Under the pieces are notes generated by a model that was not told the DNA's origin, searched no databases, and was given only the letters and a program-made list of their open reading frames with translations. Shown piece by piece: positions 1 to 9,019 of a DNA stretch of 64,000 nucleotides (its first letter is position 1; the number at the start of each line of letters is the position of its first letter). The stretch is taken from positions 744,001 through 808,000 of the forward strand of contig NZ_LT996886.1 in the NCBI RefSeq assembly GCF_900343145.1, written 5' to 3'. This stretch comes from Tessaracoccus timonensis. GTDB lineage: Bacteria; Actinomycetota; Actinomycetes; Propionibacteriales; Propionibacteriaceae. The position numbers and the translations under genes are program-made.

Positions 1-366
1 GTCGGCCACGAGGCGGGCGGAGATGGGTTCGCGGCCGAGGTGCTTCTTGTCCTGGCGGGCGTAGGGGTAGAACGGCGCGACGACGGTAATGCGCTTGGCG
101 GAAGCACGCTTCAGTGCGTCCACCATGATGAGCTGCTCCATCAGCCACTCGTTGACCGGGGCGGTGTGCGACTGAATGACGAACGCGTCGCTGCCGCGCA
201 CGGATTCCTGGAAGCGCACGTAGATCTCGGAGTTGGCGTACGCGATGGCCCGCGTGGGCACCAGTTCCTGGTCCATCAGCCTGGCCACTTCTTCGGCAAG
301 CTCAGGATAGGCGCGACCAGAAAACAGCATCAGGTGCTTCTGGTTCGAGGCGAATTCCGTGCTCAA
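1..366 (-). CDS. prs: ribose-phosphate pyrophosphokinase, N-terminal part (runs off the window)
   Basis: The first 122 codons of PRPP synthetase, which makes phosphoribosyl pyrophosphate from ribose 5-phosphate and ATP for nucleotide, His and Trp synthesis. The translation begins STEFASNQKHLMLFSGRAYP and contains SEIYVRFQESVRG and the motif PYARQDKKHLGREPISARL, all typical of Prs. I place the start at a TTG (366-364) because a GGGAG ribosome site lies about 10 nt upstream and the protein then has the usual N-terminus. It follows glmU by 5 nt, so the two are probably co-transcribed, the normal order in actinobacteria. The C-terminal two thirds lie outside the window. Confidence 0.93.
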   Translation of the reverse strand, partial: MSTEFASNQKHLMLFSGRAYPELAEEVARLMDQELVPTRAIAYANSEIYVRFQESVRGSDAFVIQSHTAPVNEWLMEQLIMVDALKRASAKRITVVAPFYPYARQDKKHLGREPISARLVAD

Positions 367-371
367 TATTC

Positions 372-1832
372 TCAGTGCTCCCGTGACTCGGCGACCTTGG
401 GGTTGATGGATCCATCGTGGGCGGCCGCAGCCTGATCCCACTTCGAGCCGGGTCGGCGCTTTGCGGCCCAGCCCTCAGAATTGTGTTGGCGTCCGCGCGC
501 GACGGCAAGTGCGCCGGCGGGGACGTCGTCGGTGACCGCCGATCCGGCAGCGACGAAGGCGCCGGGGGCGATGTCGACAGGGGCGACGAGCACGGAGTTG
601 GAACCGACGAATGCGTCCTTGCCGACGTGGGTGGTGTACTTCTTCTCGCCGTCGTAGTTGGCGAAGATGGTGCCGGCACCAATGTTGACGCCCTCGTCGA
701 TGATCGCGTCGCCGCAGTAGGTGAGGTGCGGCACCTTCGCTGTCGGGGCGATCTTGGCGTTCTTCGTCTCGACGAACGCGCCGATCTTGCCGTCAGCACC
801 CAGGATGGTGCCGGGGCGGAGGTAGCTGAATGGCCCGACGGTGGCTCCCTCACCAATGACCGCGAACGAGCCGTGCGTGCGGATGACTTCGGCATCCGCA
901 CCCACCTCGACGTCCATGAGCGTGGTACTGGGGCCGATGATGGCGCCCTCGCCGATCGTGGTGGCGCCCTGCAGGATGGTGCCTGGGTGGAGCACGACGT
1001 CTTGGGCGAGGTCGACGTCGACGTCGATCCAGGTGGTGGTGGGGTCGATGATGGTGACGCCTTGGCGCATCCATTCGTCGAGGATGCGGCGGTTCATTTC
1101 GGCATTCATGCGGGCGAGCTGGACGCGATCGTTGACGCCTTCAACCTGCCACAGGTCTTCCGTGACGTAGGCGCCGACCTGCTGGCCGGTGCCGTTGGCG
1201 TGGGTGAGCACGTCGGTGAGGTAGAGCTCGCCCTGGGCGTTGTCGGCGTCGAGGTTGGCGAGGCCGGCCCGCAGCGTCTCGGCGTCGAAGACGTAGATAC
1301 CGGAGTTGATCTCCGTGATGGCGCGCTGCTCTTCCGTCGCGTCCTTGTGCTCGACGATCCCGCGCACGCGGTCACCGTCGCGGAGGATGCGTCCGTAGCC
1401 GGTGGGGTCGTCGACGTTGGCCGTCATCACCGTGACGGCGTTGCTGTGGGAGCGGTGCACGGCGACGAGCTGGCGGAGGGTGTCGCCGGTGAGCATCGGG
1501 ACGTCAGCGTAGGTGACGACGACGTCGCCATGGATGTTGTCTAGGCCGGCGAGTCCGCACTGGACCGCATGGCCAGTGCCGCGCTGCTCTTCCTGGACCT
1601 GCGAGGTGACCGACTCGTTGAGGCGCCCGAGCTCCTCGACGACTTGCTCGCGCTTGTTGCCCACCACGACGACGAGATGCTCCGGGTCGAGCGCGGCGGC
1701 GGCGGAGACCGCGTAGCTGAGCATGGTTTTGCCAGCTACTTCGTGCAGCACCTTCGATTTCTTTGATTTCATCCGGGTGCCGCCACCTGCAGCGAGGACA
1801 ACGACTGCGGACACTGGTGCGAGATCAGTCAA
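372..1832 (-). CDS. glmU: bifunctional UDP-GlcNAc pyrophosphorylase / glucosamine-1-P acetyltransferase
   Basis: GlmU (486 aa) catalyses the last two steps to UDP-GlcNAc, the peptidoglycan precursor, in the cytoplasm. The N-terminal uridyltransferase domain (about residues 1-240) starts with the nucleotide-binding loop LAAGGGTRMKSKKSKVLHE. The C-terminal half shows left-handed beta-helix hexapeptide repeats and the acetyltransferase segment NIGAGTIFANYDGEKKYTTH. The length is usual for the family. The last ~35 residues are Lys/Arg-rich, as in other actinobacterial GlmU. It is the first gene of a glmU-prs unit and diverges from nothing nearby except the tRNA on the same strand upstream. Confidence 0.97.
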   Translation of the reverse strand: MTDLAPVSAVVVLAAGGGTRMKSKKSKVLHEVAGKTMLSYAVSAAAALDPEHLVVVVGNKREQVVEELGRLNESVTSQVQEEQRGTGHAVQCGLAGLDNIHGDVVVTYADVPMLTGDTLRQLVAVHRSHSNAVTVMTANVDDPTGYGRILRDGDRVRGIVEHKDATEEQRAITEINSGIYVFDAETLRAGLANLDADNAQGELYLTDVLTHANGTGQQVGAYVTEDLWQVEGVNDRVQLARMNAEMNRRILDEWMRQGVTIIDPTTTWIDVDVDLAQDVVLHPGTILQGATTIGEGAIIGPSTTLMDVEVGADAEVIRTHGSFAVIGEGATVGPFSYLRPGTILGADGKIGAFVETKNAKIAPTAKVPHLTYCGDAIIDEGVNIGAGTIFANYDGEKKYTTHVGKDAFVGSNSVLVAPVDIAPGAFVAAGSAVTDDVPAGALAVARGRQHNSEGWAAKRRPGSKWDQAAAAHDGSINPKVAESREH

Positions 1833-1950
1833 GAGCGCTCCTAACTCCGGCGTGCGCTACTCACTCTACTGCGCATTGCGTCGCTGTGTCTTGGATCAGT
1901 CAAGGCGGCGGCACGCACCCAGTACAGATGGCGTGTGGCGCCTGGTGTAG

Positions 1951-2032
1951 TGGCACCCCGGGTGGGAGTCGAACCCACTTCGCTAATCCTGATTCAAAGT
2001 CAGGCGGGCCCTGCCGAAAGACCAACCGGGGT
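1951..2032 (-). tRNA. tRNA-Gln (anticodon UUG), CCA encoded
   Basis: On the minus strand a cloverleaf folds: acceptor ACCCCGG/CCGGGGT, D-stem GGTC/GGCC, anticodon stem CCTGA/TCAGG with loop CTTTGAA (anticodon UUG), T-arm GTGGG-TTCGACT-CCCAC, discriminator G and an encoded CCA. A tRNA-Gln beside glmU is, as I recall, common in actinobacteria. Odd points: position 1 is A, the D-loop TTTCGGCAG lacks A14, and the variable loop is 9 nt, longer than class I tRNAs normally have. These make the isotype slightly uncertain. Confidence 0.75.
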
Positions 2033-2141
2033 ATCGCCCCTCGAAGGGGCTCACAGCAGTGTATTGCAGCCTGGCCATACTGACCACTTCTCCGGCGAGC
2101 CGGCGCGTTGGACGTCGTGTGGGGAGCGGCTGCGGGCGATG

Positions 2142-2221
2142 AACTGCAAAACTCGCCAACAGTGCCCGCTAAGACCCCGAAAATCGGTGGTTTGAAGCAA
2201 CTGTTGGCGAGTTTTGCAGTT
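2142..2221. repeat. long hairpin element A (22-bp perfect stem, 36-nt loop)
   Basis: Arms 2142-2163 and 2200-2221 are perfect reverse complements; the left arm begins AACTGCAAAACTCGCC. The loop carries ACCCCGAAAATCGG. It resembles elements B (8788), C (47342) and D (48359) in size, layout and loop centre. It lies between tRNA-Gln (minus) and tag (plus), which point away from each other, so it is unlikely to be a simple terminator. Confidence 0.85.
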
Positions 2222-2316
2222 TCTGCTCGGGCCTATTGAGTTTTCCACAGGTTGCTTCCCGGATGGGAATCCGGCAGCGCCCGCAGCCATAGTGAAGATG
2301 AGGAAGGAGATCGAAG

Positions 2317-2874
2317 GTGACAATCAGATGTTTCGGTACAGGAGATGCGCTCTACGAGCGCTACCACGACGAGGAGTGGGGCCGCCCGCTCGCGCTGAGC
2401 CCCGACGAACGCGAGCTCTTCGAGAGACTCGCGCTGGAAGGGTTCCAGTCAGGGCTGAGCTGGCTGACGGTGCTGCGGAAACGCGCGGCGTTCCGGCAGG
2501 CCTTTCATGAGTTCGCCCCGGATGTGGTTGCGGCGTACACAGAAGACGATGTCGCGCGGCTCATGAGCGACGCCGCCATCATCCGCAACGAGCGAAAGAT
2601 ACGGGCGGCAATTCGCAACGCCGGGGCGCTCGTCGAGCTGCATACCGCGGGTGGGTCGCTCATGGGCCTGCTCGAGGAACACCGCCCGGCTGAGCATCGT
2701 CGGCCAGCCACGCCGGAGGAAGCGCCCAGCCAATCGGCCGAGTCGGTGGCGCTGGCGAAGCGCCTGAAACAACTCGGTTTCGTGTTCGTCGGGCCGGTCA
2801 CGATGTACGCCTTGATGCAGGCCGTCGGGGTCATCGACGACCACGCCGAGAACTGCTGGCTCGTGGCGGGGTGA
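2317..2874 (+). CDS. tag: DNA-3-methyladenine glycosylase I
   Basis: Tag (185 aa) removes 3-methyladenine from alkylated DNA, starting base excision repair. The zinc-site residues of the family are present: Cys5, His17 (ERYHDEEWG) and the C-terminal His...Cys of DDHAENCW. FQSGLSWLTVLRKR and FVGPVTMYALMQA are also diagnostic. The GTG start (2317) is preceded by AAGGAGATCGAAG, a good ribosome site, and fixes Cys at position 5. It stands alone, 36 bp before a TetR gene on the same strand. Confidence 0.95.
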   Translation: MTIRCFGTGDALYERYHDEEWGRPLALSPDERELFERLALEGFQSGLSWLTVLRKRAAFRQAFHEFAPDVVAAYTEDDVARLMSDAAIIRNERKIRAAIRNAGALVELHTAGGSLMGLLEEHRPAEHRRPATPEEAPSQSAESVALAKRLKQLGFVFVGPVTMYALMQAVGVIDDHAENCWLVAG

Positions 2875-2910
2875 GTGCAATTTCTCGGCTGATGGGTCAA
2901 GATTGGGTGC

Positions 2911-3588
2911 ATGGCAACCAATCCGCAGCGCCCGCGCGCCCGTCGTCCACGAGTTCGGATGACCGCTGCCGAGCGTCGCGAGCAGCTCATCCGCGTGTCG
3001 CGCGAGCTGTTTGCCAATCGCGGCTTCGAGGGAACGTCGGTGGAAGAGATTGCCGCTTCAGCCGGAGTCTCAAAACCCGTCGTCTACGAGCACTTTGGCG
3101 GCAAGGAGGGCATCTACGCCGTCGTCGTCGACCGAGAGACGCGCGCCCTCCATGACGCCATCCACGAGGCCATCACCACGCCCGGAGCGCGCTCACGCGA
3201 GCTGCTCGAGCGCGGTGCCCTCGCTCTGCTCGACTACATCGACGAATGCCCCGACGGGTTTCGCATCCTGGCACGCGACTCGTCGCTCACGGAGCCGACG
3301 GGTTCGTTTGCGTCGATCCTGTCGGACATCGCTTCGCAGGTGGAAGACATCCTCGGCAGGCAGTTCGAGCATCTCGGCCATGATCCCCGGTTCGCAGGGC
3401 TGTACGCTCAGGCACTGGTGGGGCTTGTCGCGCAAACAGGGCATCGATGGCTCGACCACCGCGAGCCGGAGAAGACGGTTGTAGCGCGCCATTTGGTGAA
3501 CCTTGCCTGGAACGGAATGGCGAATCTGAAGCCCGATCCGCACCTGCTGGTCGAGCGTATCGAGGAGCAGCGCCAGACACACGGCTGA
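2911..3588 (+). CDS. TetR/AcrR family transcriptional regulator
   Basis: A 225-aa regulator. The N-terminal TetR DNA-binding domain (about residues 17-75) reads RREQLIRVSRELFANRGFEG then VEEIAASAGVSKPVVYEHFG, the canonical helix-turn-helix. The C-terminal domain, which would bind an effector, is of the type seen in many mycobacterial TetRs with no defined ligand. An Arg/Pro-rich N-terminal tail precedes the domain. No target gene is obvious: tag lies upstream on the same strand and ispE ends convergently 3 bp downstream. Confidence 0.9.
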   Translation: MATNPQRPRARRPRVRMTAAERREQLIRVSRELFANRGFEGTSVEEIAASAGVSKPVVYEHFGGKEGIYAVVVDRETRALHDAIHEAITTPGARSRELLERGALALLDYIDECPDGFRILARDSSLTEPTGSFASILSDIASQVEDILGRQFEHLGHDPRFAGLYAQALVGLVAQTGHRWLDHREPEKTVVARHLVNLAWNGMANLKPDPHLLVERIEEQRQTHG

Positions 3589-3591
3589 CGG

Positions 3592-4494
3592 TTAGTCGCG
3601 CACCACTTGGGCTCCAGCGACGGGGCCCGTAGACACTCGCACCGTGCGCACGCCCGAGAACAGTGCGAGCTGCTTGCCGAGCGCCTCCGCGTCGTGTTCT
3701 GAGGCGGTCAAGAATGCGCAGGTGGGGCCGGAGCCGGACACCACCGCGCCGAGGGCACCGTGCTCTAGCCCGAGCTGGAGCGTGTGCTGCAGCGTCGGTT
3801 GGAGGTTGATGGCGGCACGCTGGAGGTCGTTCGTGAGGTGGGCGCCGACGGCGTGCACATCGCCGGCATGCAACGCTTCGAGCAACGGCGCGGGAATGTC
3901 GGTGGGTTGCGGCTGAGAGATGCGGTCGAACTGCCGGAACACCGCCGGGGTAGACAATCCGCTGTGCGACAGCGCAAACACCCAGTGGAACGCGCCCGTC
4001 GTCGCGATGGGTTCCAGTATCTCGCCCCTGCCGCTGCCGTGCGCGGTGCCGCCCATGAGTAGGAACGGCACGTCGGAACCCAACTGCGCACCGAGCTGCC
4101 GGAGCACATCACGAGGAGCATGCACGCCCCACAGTTCGCTGCACGCGAGGAGTGTGCCGGCCGCGTCTGCGGAACCGCCCGCCATGCCTCCCGCCACGGG
4201 AATGCGCTTGCGGATACTGATGGCCGCGCCTGCATCGTCGATACCGAAGTGGCTCGCCACCAGCTTGGCGGCGCGCATCGCGAGGTTGGTGTCGTCGACG
4301 GGAAGGAACCCGGCTCCCTCGCCGTGGAAGGACAGGCGGAACTGTCCTGGCTCGGCGGTTTCGACGGTGATGAGGTCGCTCAGCGACACGGCCTGGAAGA
4401 TGGTGCCGAGCAGGTGGTAGCCCTCAGCATCAGTCTCGCCCACGCGCAGCGCGAGGTTGACCTTGCCAGGCACCCGAACCCGAACCGTCGACAT
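3592..4494 (-). CDS. ispE: 4-diphosphocytidyl-2-C-methyl-D-erythritol kinase
   Basis: IspE (300 aa) is the ATP-dependent kinase of the MEP isoprenoid pathway. GHMP-kinase features are visible: PGKVNLALRVG near the N-terminus (catalytic Lys), the glycine-rich ATP loop PVAGGMAGGSADAAGTL, and near the C-terminus VSGSGPTCAFL. Length is normal. It is the last gene of an rsmI-tatD-rsmA-ispE operon, 9 nt after rsmA, an order widely conserved in actinobacteria. Confidence 0.97.
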   Translation of the reverse strand: MSTVRVRVPGKVNLALRVGETDAEGYHLLGTIFQAVSLSDLITVETAEPGQFRLSFHGEGAGFLPVDDTNLAMRAAKLVASHFGIDDAGAAISIRKRIPVAGGMAGGSADAAGTLLACSELWGVHAPRDVLRQLGAQLGSDVPFLLMGGTAHGSGRGEILEPIATTGAFHWVFALSHSGLSTPAVFRQFDRISQPQPTDIPAPLLEALHAGDVHAVGAHLTNDLQRAAINLQPTLQHTLQLGLEHGALGAVVSGSGPTCAFLTASEHDAEALGKQLALFSGVRTVRVSTGPVAGAQVVRD

Positions 4495-4503
4495 GTCGCC
4501 AAT

Positions 4504-5388
4504 CTAGCGGTTGTACGTGTCAGATGGGGAGTCGGTTGCCGGCGCCGGCAACTGCTGGGCGATGGCCGCGAACTGGCCGACGGTGAGCGTCTCGCCTCGC
4601 GCTTCGGGAGTGATCCCCGCGGATTCGATGGCCGCGCTCGCCGCCGACGACGAACCGAACAGAGGTGCCAGCGCGGCGCGGAGCATCTTTCGACGTTGCG
4701 CAAAGGCTGCATCGATCACCGCGAAGGTGGCGGAGCGCGAGCCTTCCGGGGGTTCGTGGCGGGTGAGCTGCACCAGGCCGGAGTCGACGTTCGGCCGCGG
4801 CCAGAACACGGCTGGTCCGACGGTGCCTACTCGCTGCGCGTCGGCATACCATGCCACCTTGGCCGACGGGACCCCGTACACCTTCGAGCCGGGGCCGGCA
4901 ACGAGGCGGTCGGCCACCTCCAGCTGCACCATCACGAGCCCGCGGCTCCACCCTGGAAACAGCTCCAGCAAGCGCAACAGCACGGGTACCGACACGTTGT
5001 ACGGCAGATTCGCGACGACGGCGGTCGGCGCACGCCCGGGCAACTCGTCGACTTCCAGTGCGTCGGCGTGGACCACCGCCAACCGGGTGGCGGCCTCGTC
5101 GCCGAGACGCTCGCGAGCGGTTTGCGGCAAGCGTGCGGCAAGCGTGTCCTCGATCTCGACGGCGGTGACGCTCGCCCCGGTCTCCAGCAGCCCGAGCGTG
5201 AGGGAACCGAGGCCAGGGCCGATCTCGAGCACCTGGTCTGCGGCGGCGATGCCGGACATCGCGACGATGCGCCGCACGGTGTTGGGATCGTGGACGAAGT
5301 TTTGGCCGCGCTGTTTCGTCGGGCGAAGATCCAATTCGTCGGCGAGTGCGCGGATAGTCGCCGGGCCCAGCAACCCCGTGTCAGTCAT
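4504..5388 (-). CDS. rsmA: 16S rRNA (adenine(1518)-N(6)/adenine(1519)-N(6))-dimethyltransferase
   Basis: RsmA/KsgA (294 aa from this start) dimethylates two adjacent adenines of 16S rRNA helix 45 using SAM. The N-terminal signature [14 protein letters not shown] motif [17 protein letters not shown], and motif [13 protein letters not shown] are all present. I chose the ATG at 5388 (MTDTGLLGP...) because it overlaps the tatD stop by 8 nt and gives the family N-terminus; an upstream in-frame ATG exists at 5406. Middle of the rsmI-tatD-rsmA-ispE operon. Confidence 0.97.
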   Translation of the reverse strand: MTDTGLLGPATIRALADELDLRPTKQRGQNFVHDPNTVRRIVAMSGIAAADQVLEIGPGLGSLTLGLLETGASVTAVEIEDTLAARLPQTARERLGDEAATRLAVVHADALEVDELPGRAPTAVVANLPYNVSVPVLLRLLELFPGWSRGLVMVQLEVADRLVAGPGSKVYGVPSAKVAWYADAQRVGTVGPAVFWPRPNVDSGLVQLTRHEPPEGSRSATFAVIDAAFAQRRKMLRAALAPLFGSSSAASAAIESAGITPEARGETLTVGQFAAIAQQLPAPATDSPSDTYNR

Positions 5389-6244
5389 CGTCGCCCCAGC
5401 GGCCACCGTAGGCGGCCCAGGTGTTCTCAGTCACCTGCGTGCAGAACTCGGCGAGGTCGACGTCGAGCAGGTCTGCCAGGAAGCGCACGGTGTGCGGAAT
5501 GAGGTAGGGCGCGTTGGGTTTGCCGCGTTCCGGCTTCGGCGTGAGGTAGGGGGCGTCGGTTTCGACGAGGATCTTCTCCAGCGGCGTCACGTGGGCGGCT
5601 TCGCGCAGGTTTGGCGCAGACCCGAAGGTCACCACGCCCGGGTACGACAGCCAGAACCCGCGCTCCACGCAGGCCGTCGCGAAATCGGCGTCCCCGGAGA
5701 AGCAGTGCATGACGGTGCGCTCGGGGGCGCCTTCGTCGTCGAGCACCCGGAGGATGTCGTCGTGGGCCTCGCGGTCGTGGATAACCAGCGTCTTGTTGTG
5801 CTGCTTGGCCCACTCAATGTGCCGACGAAACGAGCGCTCCTGCGCACGTTTGCCGTCGTCATCGCGGGTTCGGTAGTAGTCGAGCCCGGTTTCACCGACG
5901 GCGGTGGCATCGGGCACCATGCGCTCGATCTCCGCGAGCGTCGCCTCGAACGGCTCATCACCATCGCGCGTGGCGATGACCGCGGCATCGTTCGGGTGCA
6001 GCGCGACGGCGGCCGCCACGCAGGGCTGTGCCGCGGCTAGCTCGAGGGCGTGACGGGAGCTGGCCACGTCGTAGCCAACGTCGACGATGTGTGTCACGTT
6101 CACCTGGGCGGCCAGCGCGAGCGACTCACCCGGCTTTAGTTTCGACATGTGCCAGGTGGTGGAGGTGTGGGTGTGGTTGTCGACGATGCCTCGCGGCAGC
6201 GGTTCTGGCAGGGCCGGCAAACCCAACTCTTCCAGCACGTTCAT
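5381..6244 (-). CDS. tatD: TatD family metal-dependent deoxyribonuclease
   Basis: A 287-aa TIM-barrel amidohydrolase-like nuclease. Metal ligands of the family can be seen: [10 protein letters not shown] near the N-terminus, [28 protein letters not shown] and [16 protein letters not shown]. TatD proteins are 3'-5' exonucleases linked to DNA damage responses. It overlaps rsmI by 4 nt (ATGA) and rsmA by 8 nt, showing translational coupling. Confidence 0.95.
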   Translation of the reverse strand: MNVLEELGLPALPEPLPRGIVDNHTHTSTTWHMSKLKPGESLALAAQVNVTHIVDVGYDVASSRHALELAAAQPCVAAAVALHPNDAAVIATRDGDEPFEATLAEIERMVPDATAVGETGLDYYRTRDDDGKRAQERSFRRHIEWAKQHNKTLVIHDREAHDDILRVLDDEGAPERTVMHCFSGDADFATACVERGFWLSYPGVVTFGSAPNLREAAHVTPLEKILVETDAPYLTPKPERGKPNAPYLIPHTVRFLADLLDVDLAEFCTQVTENTWAAYGGRWGDDD

Positions 6245-7083
6245 GATCGTCCTTCCTTCTCGGCGACGGCTGCGGCGTAGAGGTCCTTGCGGCGGCTTCC
6301 GGTGATCGATGCCACCTCAGCCACGGCCGCCGAGAGTTTCATACCCGAATCTATCCGGGCGCGAACCAGGCTGAGCGCATCCTCCGGCTCCATCTCGACG
6401 ACGCTAGCCCCTTCAATCACCACGGTGCATTCGCCCCGCACGCCGTCGCGCGCCCAGCTCAGGGCCTCGTCGAGGGTGCCGCGAAACACCTCCTCGTGGG
6501 GTTTCGTGAGCTCGCGGCAACACGCGACGCGGCGGTCACCGCCCAGCGCCGCGACGGCGTCGGCGAGAAATTCCTCCAGCCGGTGGGGCGCTTCGAACAG
6601 CACCATGGTGCGCTCTTCGGTGGCGAGTGCGTCGAGCCGTCGGCGCCGCTCTCCGGCTTTGCGTGGCAGGAACCCCTCGAAGCAGAAGCGGTCGACGGGC
6701 AGCCCTGAGACAGCGAGCGCGGTGAGCACCGCGGAAGGGCCGGGTAGGGCGGTCACGCGCAGTCCGGCTTCGAGAAACGCGGTAACGACGCGATAGCCGG
6801 GGTCGGAGACCGACGGCATGCCAGCGTCGGTGATGAGCGCGACGGTGGCGCCGGAGCGGGCTGCGTCGACGAGCTCGGGCGTGCGGTGCGATTCGTTGCC
6901 TTCGAAATACGAGACGATGCGCCCGTTCGCGGTGATGCCCAGCCGGCGCAGCAGCGTGACCGCGCGACGTGTGTCCTCGGCCGCGACGACGTCGGCGTTC
7001 GTGAGTAGCTCGCGCAACGCGTCGCTGGCGTCCCGGCTCGACCCGATGGGGGTGGCCGCCAGGATCAAAACACCGTCGGACAT
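6241..7083 (-). CDS. rsmI: 16S rRNA (cytidine(1402)-2'-O)-methyltransferase
   Basis: RsmI (280 aa) 2'-O-methylates C1402 in the ribosomal P site. It has the tetrapyrrole-methylase-type fold: LAATPIGSSRDAS at the N-terminus, AEDTRRAVTLLRRLGI, then LITDAGMPSVSDPGYR and ALPGPSAVLTAL, all hallmark segments. It heads the operon and diverges from the mannosyltransferase gene, whose start is only 70 bp away; that spacing must contain both promoters. Confidence 0.96.
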   Translation of the reverse strand: MSDGVLILAATPIGSSRDASDALRELLTNADVVAAEDTRRAVTLLRRLGITANGRIVSYFEGNESHRTPELVDAARSGATVALITDAGMPSVSDPGYRVVTAFLEAGLRVTALPGPSAVLTALAVSGLPVDRFCFEGFLPRKAGERRRRLDALATEERTMVLFEAPHRLEEFLADAVAALGGDRRVACCRELTKPHEEVFRGTLDEALSWARDGVRGECTVVIEGASVVEMEPEDALSLVRARIDSGMKLSAAVAEVASITGSRRKDLYAAAVAEKEGRS

Positions 7084-7153
7084 GCGCCCAGCCTATCGCC
7101 GACAGCCGGGCGGGAGCCGCCTACTGTTCACGCGACTGGTTACACTCAGCTGC

Positions 7154-8707
7154 GTGATATCCACCATCGATGCGCTTGAAGAGGGTCGCCTGCGCCGCGA
7201 CGAACTCACGTCGTGGTTCGTCACGATTGGCATCACGCTGTTCGCGTTCGTGCTGCGGCTCGTCGGGCTCGGGAACCCCAACAAGCTGGCGTTCGATGAG
7301 ACGTACTACGCCAAAGACGGCTGGACGCTCATGCATCACGGCTACGAGCTGGATTGGAAGGAGCACGCCGACGGTCACATCGTCGCGGGCAACATCGATC
7401 AGGTCACCAATAACGCGTCGTTCGTCGTCCATCCCCCACTGGGCAAGGAGCTTATCGGGCTTGGCGAGCTGCTCTTCGGTCTGAATTCCTTCGGCTGGCG
7501 CATCTCAGCGCTCCTCGCCGGCACGTTGCTGGTGATGTTCACCATCCGCATGGCGCGCCGTCTGTCACGCTCGACGATGATCGGCGCCCTCGCGGGCGTT
7601 TTGCTCACGTTCGATGGCCTCGCGTTCGTGATGAGCCGCCTTGCGCTGCTCGATATTTTCCAGGCCGTGTTCGCCGTCGCGGGTATCTCGGCACTGCTGG
7701 CTGACCGCGACTGGTACCGGTACAAACTCGCCGGCGTGCTGCGCGAGCGCGGCATTCCTGATTTCGACGGCGGGCCCGCCCCGTGGTTCTGGTGGCGACC
7801 GTGGCGGCTCGTCGCGGGGCTGATGCTGGGCGCGTCGATCGCCGTGAAGTGGAACTCCATGTTCGTGATGGCGGTGTTCGGCATCGTCACGGTGTGCTGG
7901 GACATCGGCGCACGCAACCTCGCCGGCGCCAGACGCCCATGGATGGCGCTGCTGATCGACGCACCGCTGGCGTTCGTACAGATCGTCGTCGTGGGGCTTG
8001 TGACGTACCTCGCGTCGTGGCTTCCGTGGCTTCGCACCGACGGCGGATGGGGCCGCGACTACGGCAGTCAGCATCCAGACGATACGGCGGTACGCATCTT
8101 CGGCGACGGTCTGGGCTCACTGTGGCACTACCACAAGGAGATGTACAACTTTCACACCGGCTCCCACATGATGCAGAACGCCACACACACGTACGAGGCG
8201 CATCCGGCGGGTTGGTTGTTCATGATTCGCACGACGGGGATCGCCGCCGAAAACGACATCAAGCCCGGCGAACAGGGGTGTGCCGCCGTCGACACCACCT
8301 GCCTGCGCGTGGTGTCTGCGCTCGGCACTCCCCTGCTGTGGTGGGCGGCGGCGATTGCGCTGGTCATTGCGTTGTGGCTGTGGCTCGGGCGGCGCGACTG
8401 GCGCTTCTCCGTGCCCATCCTGGCGCTCGCGGCGACGTGGCTGCCGTGGTTCCGCTACGCCGACCGGCCACTGTTTTTCTTTTACGCGATCATGATCATT
8501 CCGTTCACGGTGACGATTCTCGCGATGGTGCTCGTGCGCTTCCTCGGCCCCGCGGATCACCCCCTTAGACGGCGTCGCGCGATCATCGTCGGCATCGTCG
8601 TCGGGCTCATCATCTTGAATTTCGCGTTCATCTATCCGGTGCTCACCAACCAACTCATGACGCGCCCCGAGTGGCTCATGCGCATGTGGCTAGGCACCTG
8701 GATCTAA
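7154..8707 (+). CDS. pmt: polyprenol-phosphate-mannose protein O-mannosyltransferase (PMT family)
   Basis: An integral membrane glycosyltransferase (517 aa) that transfers mannose from a lipid carrier to secreted proteins at the outer face of the membrane. The catalytic Asp-Glu of PMT enzymes is in KLAFDETYYAKD after the first membrane helix, and VHPPLGKELI, MSRLALLDIF and VKWNSMF are family blocks. About ten hydrophobic helices follow. The frame is open far upstream across rsmI, but the GTG at 7154 is the sensible start because the next residues (STIDALEEGRLRRDEL) match the cytoplasmic tail expected before helix 1. Divergent pairing with rsmI is typical of actinobacteria. Confidence 0.93.
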   Translation: MISTIDALEEGRLRRDELTSWFVTIGITLFAFVLRLVGLGNPNKLAFDETYYAKDGWTLMHHGYELDWKEHADGHIVAGNIDQVTNNASFVVHPPLGKELIGLGELLFGLNSFGWRISALLAGTLLVMFTIRMARRLSRSTMIGALAGVLLTFDGLAFVMSRLALLDIFQAVFAVAGISALLADRDWYRYKLAGVLRERGIPDFDGGPAPWFWWRPWRLVAGLMLGASIAVKWNSMFVMAVFGIVTVCWDIGARNLAGARRPWMALLIDAPLAFVQIVVVGLVTYLASWLPWLRTDGGWGRDYGSQHPDDTAVRIFGDGLGSLWHYHKEMYNFHTGSHMMQNATHTYEAHPAGWLFMIRTTGIAAENDIKPGEQGCAAVDTTCLRVVSALGTPLLWWAAAIALVIALWLWLGRRDWRFSVPILALAATWLPWFRYADRPLFFFYAIMIIPFTVTILAMVLVRFLGPADHPLRRRRAIIVGIVVGLIILNFAFIYPVLTNQLMTRPEWLMRMWLGTWI

Positions 8708-8715
8708 CGAGCCCG

Positions 8716-9003
8716 GGTGGTTGAGTAGCCGCTGCAAGCGGCGTATCGATCCTTCCATGGGTTTTATCAAGTGATCAACCGTCGTCGAACTTCAAAATCC
8801 GTACGCAGTTTGACCAAACACCCCAAAATCGGGCCCTTCATCTCATCTGCGTACGGATTTTGAAGTTTTTCAGCCGGCGCATCGCGATACGCGGCTTCGC
8901 CGCTACTCGATGACCGGGGAGCGGGCCGCCCTGATCCCGGTGGTTGAGCAGCAGCCGGGCGCCCACCGGTGGTTGAGTAGCGGCGAAGCCGCGTATCGAA
9001 ACC
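8716..9003. repeat. cluster of REP-like palindromic repeats
   Basis: Three copies of a ~35-bp palindromic unit occur: 8716-8750 (GGTGGTTGAGTAGCCGCTGC...), 8885-8915 in inverse orientation and 8968-9003 (GGTGGTTGAGTAGCGGCGAA...), with a partial at about 8938-8967. Units of this GGTTGAGTAG...CTACTCAACC type are dispersed in many actinobacterial genomes. Hairpin B lies inside the cluster. The cluster fills the gap between two convergent genes. Confidence 0.8.
8788..8867. repeat. long hairpin element B (21-bp perfect stem, 38-nt loop)
   Basis: Arms 8788-8808 (AACTTCAAAATCCGTACGCAG) described by its first 20 bases AACTTCAAAATCCGTACGCA, and 8847-8867 are exact reverse complements. The loop has ACCCCAAAATCGGG, nearly the same as the loop centre of element A. 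The convergent position between the PMT gene and an oxidoreductase gene would also suit a terminator. Confidence 0.82.
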
Positions 9004-9019
9004 ACGCCCTCACCTTGAC

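Noticed and set aside
417-1544. A 375-codon open frame opposite glmU
   Set aside because: It is the antisense shadow of a clear glmU gene, caused by high GC; Asp/Val-rich composition and no motif.
2142-2221. CRISPR repeat or riboswitch
   Set aside because: Hairpins occur singly, not in spaced arrays, and no known riboswitch core is visible.
4120-6040. Long plus-strand frames opposite ispE, rsmA and tatD
   Set aside because: All three minus-strand genes have complete family motifs; the antisense frames have none.
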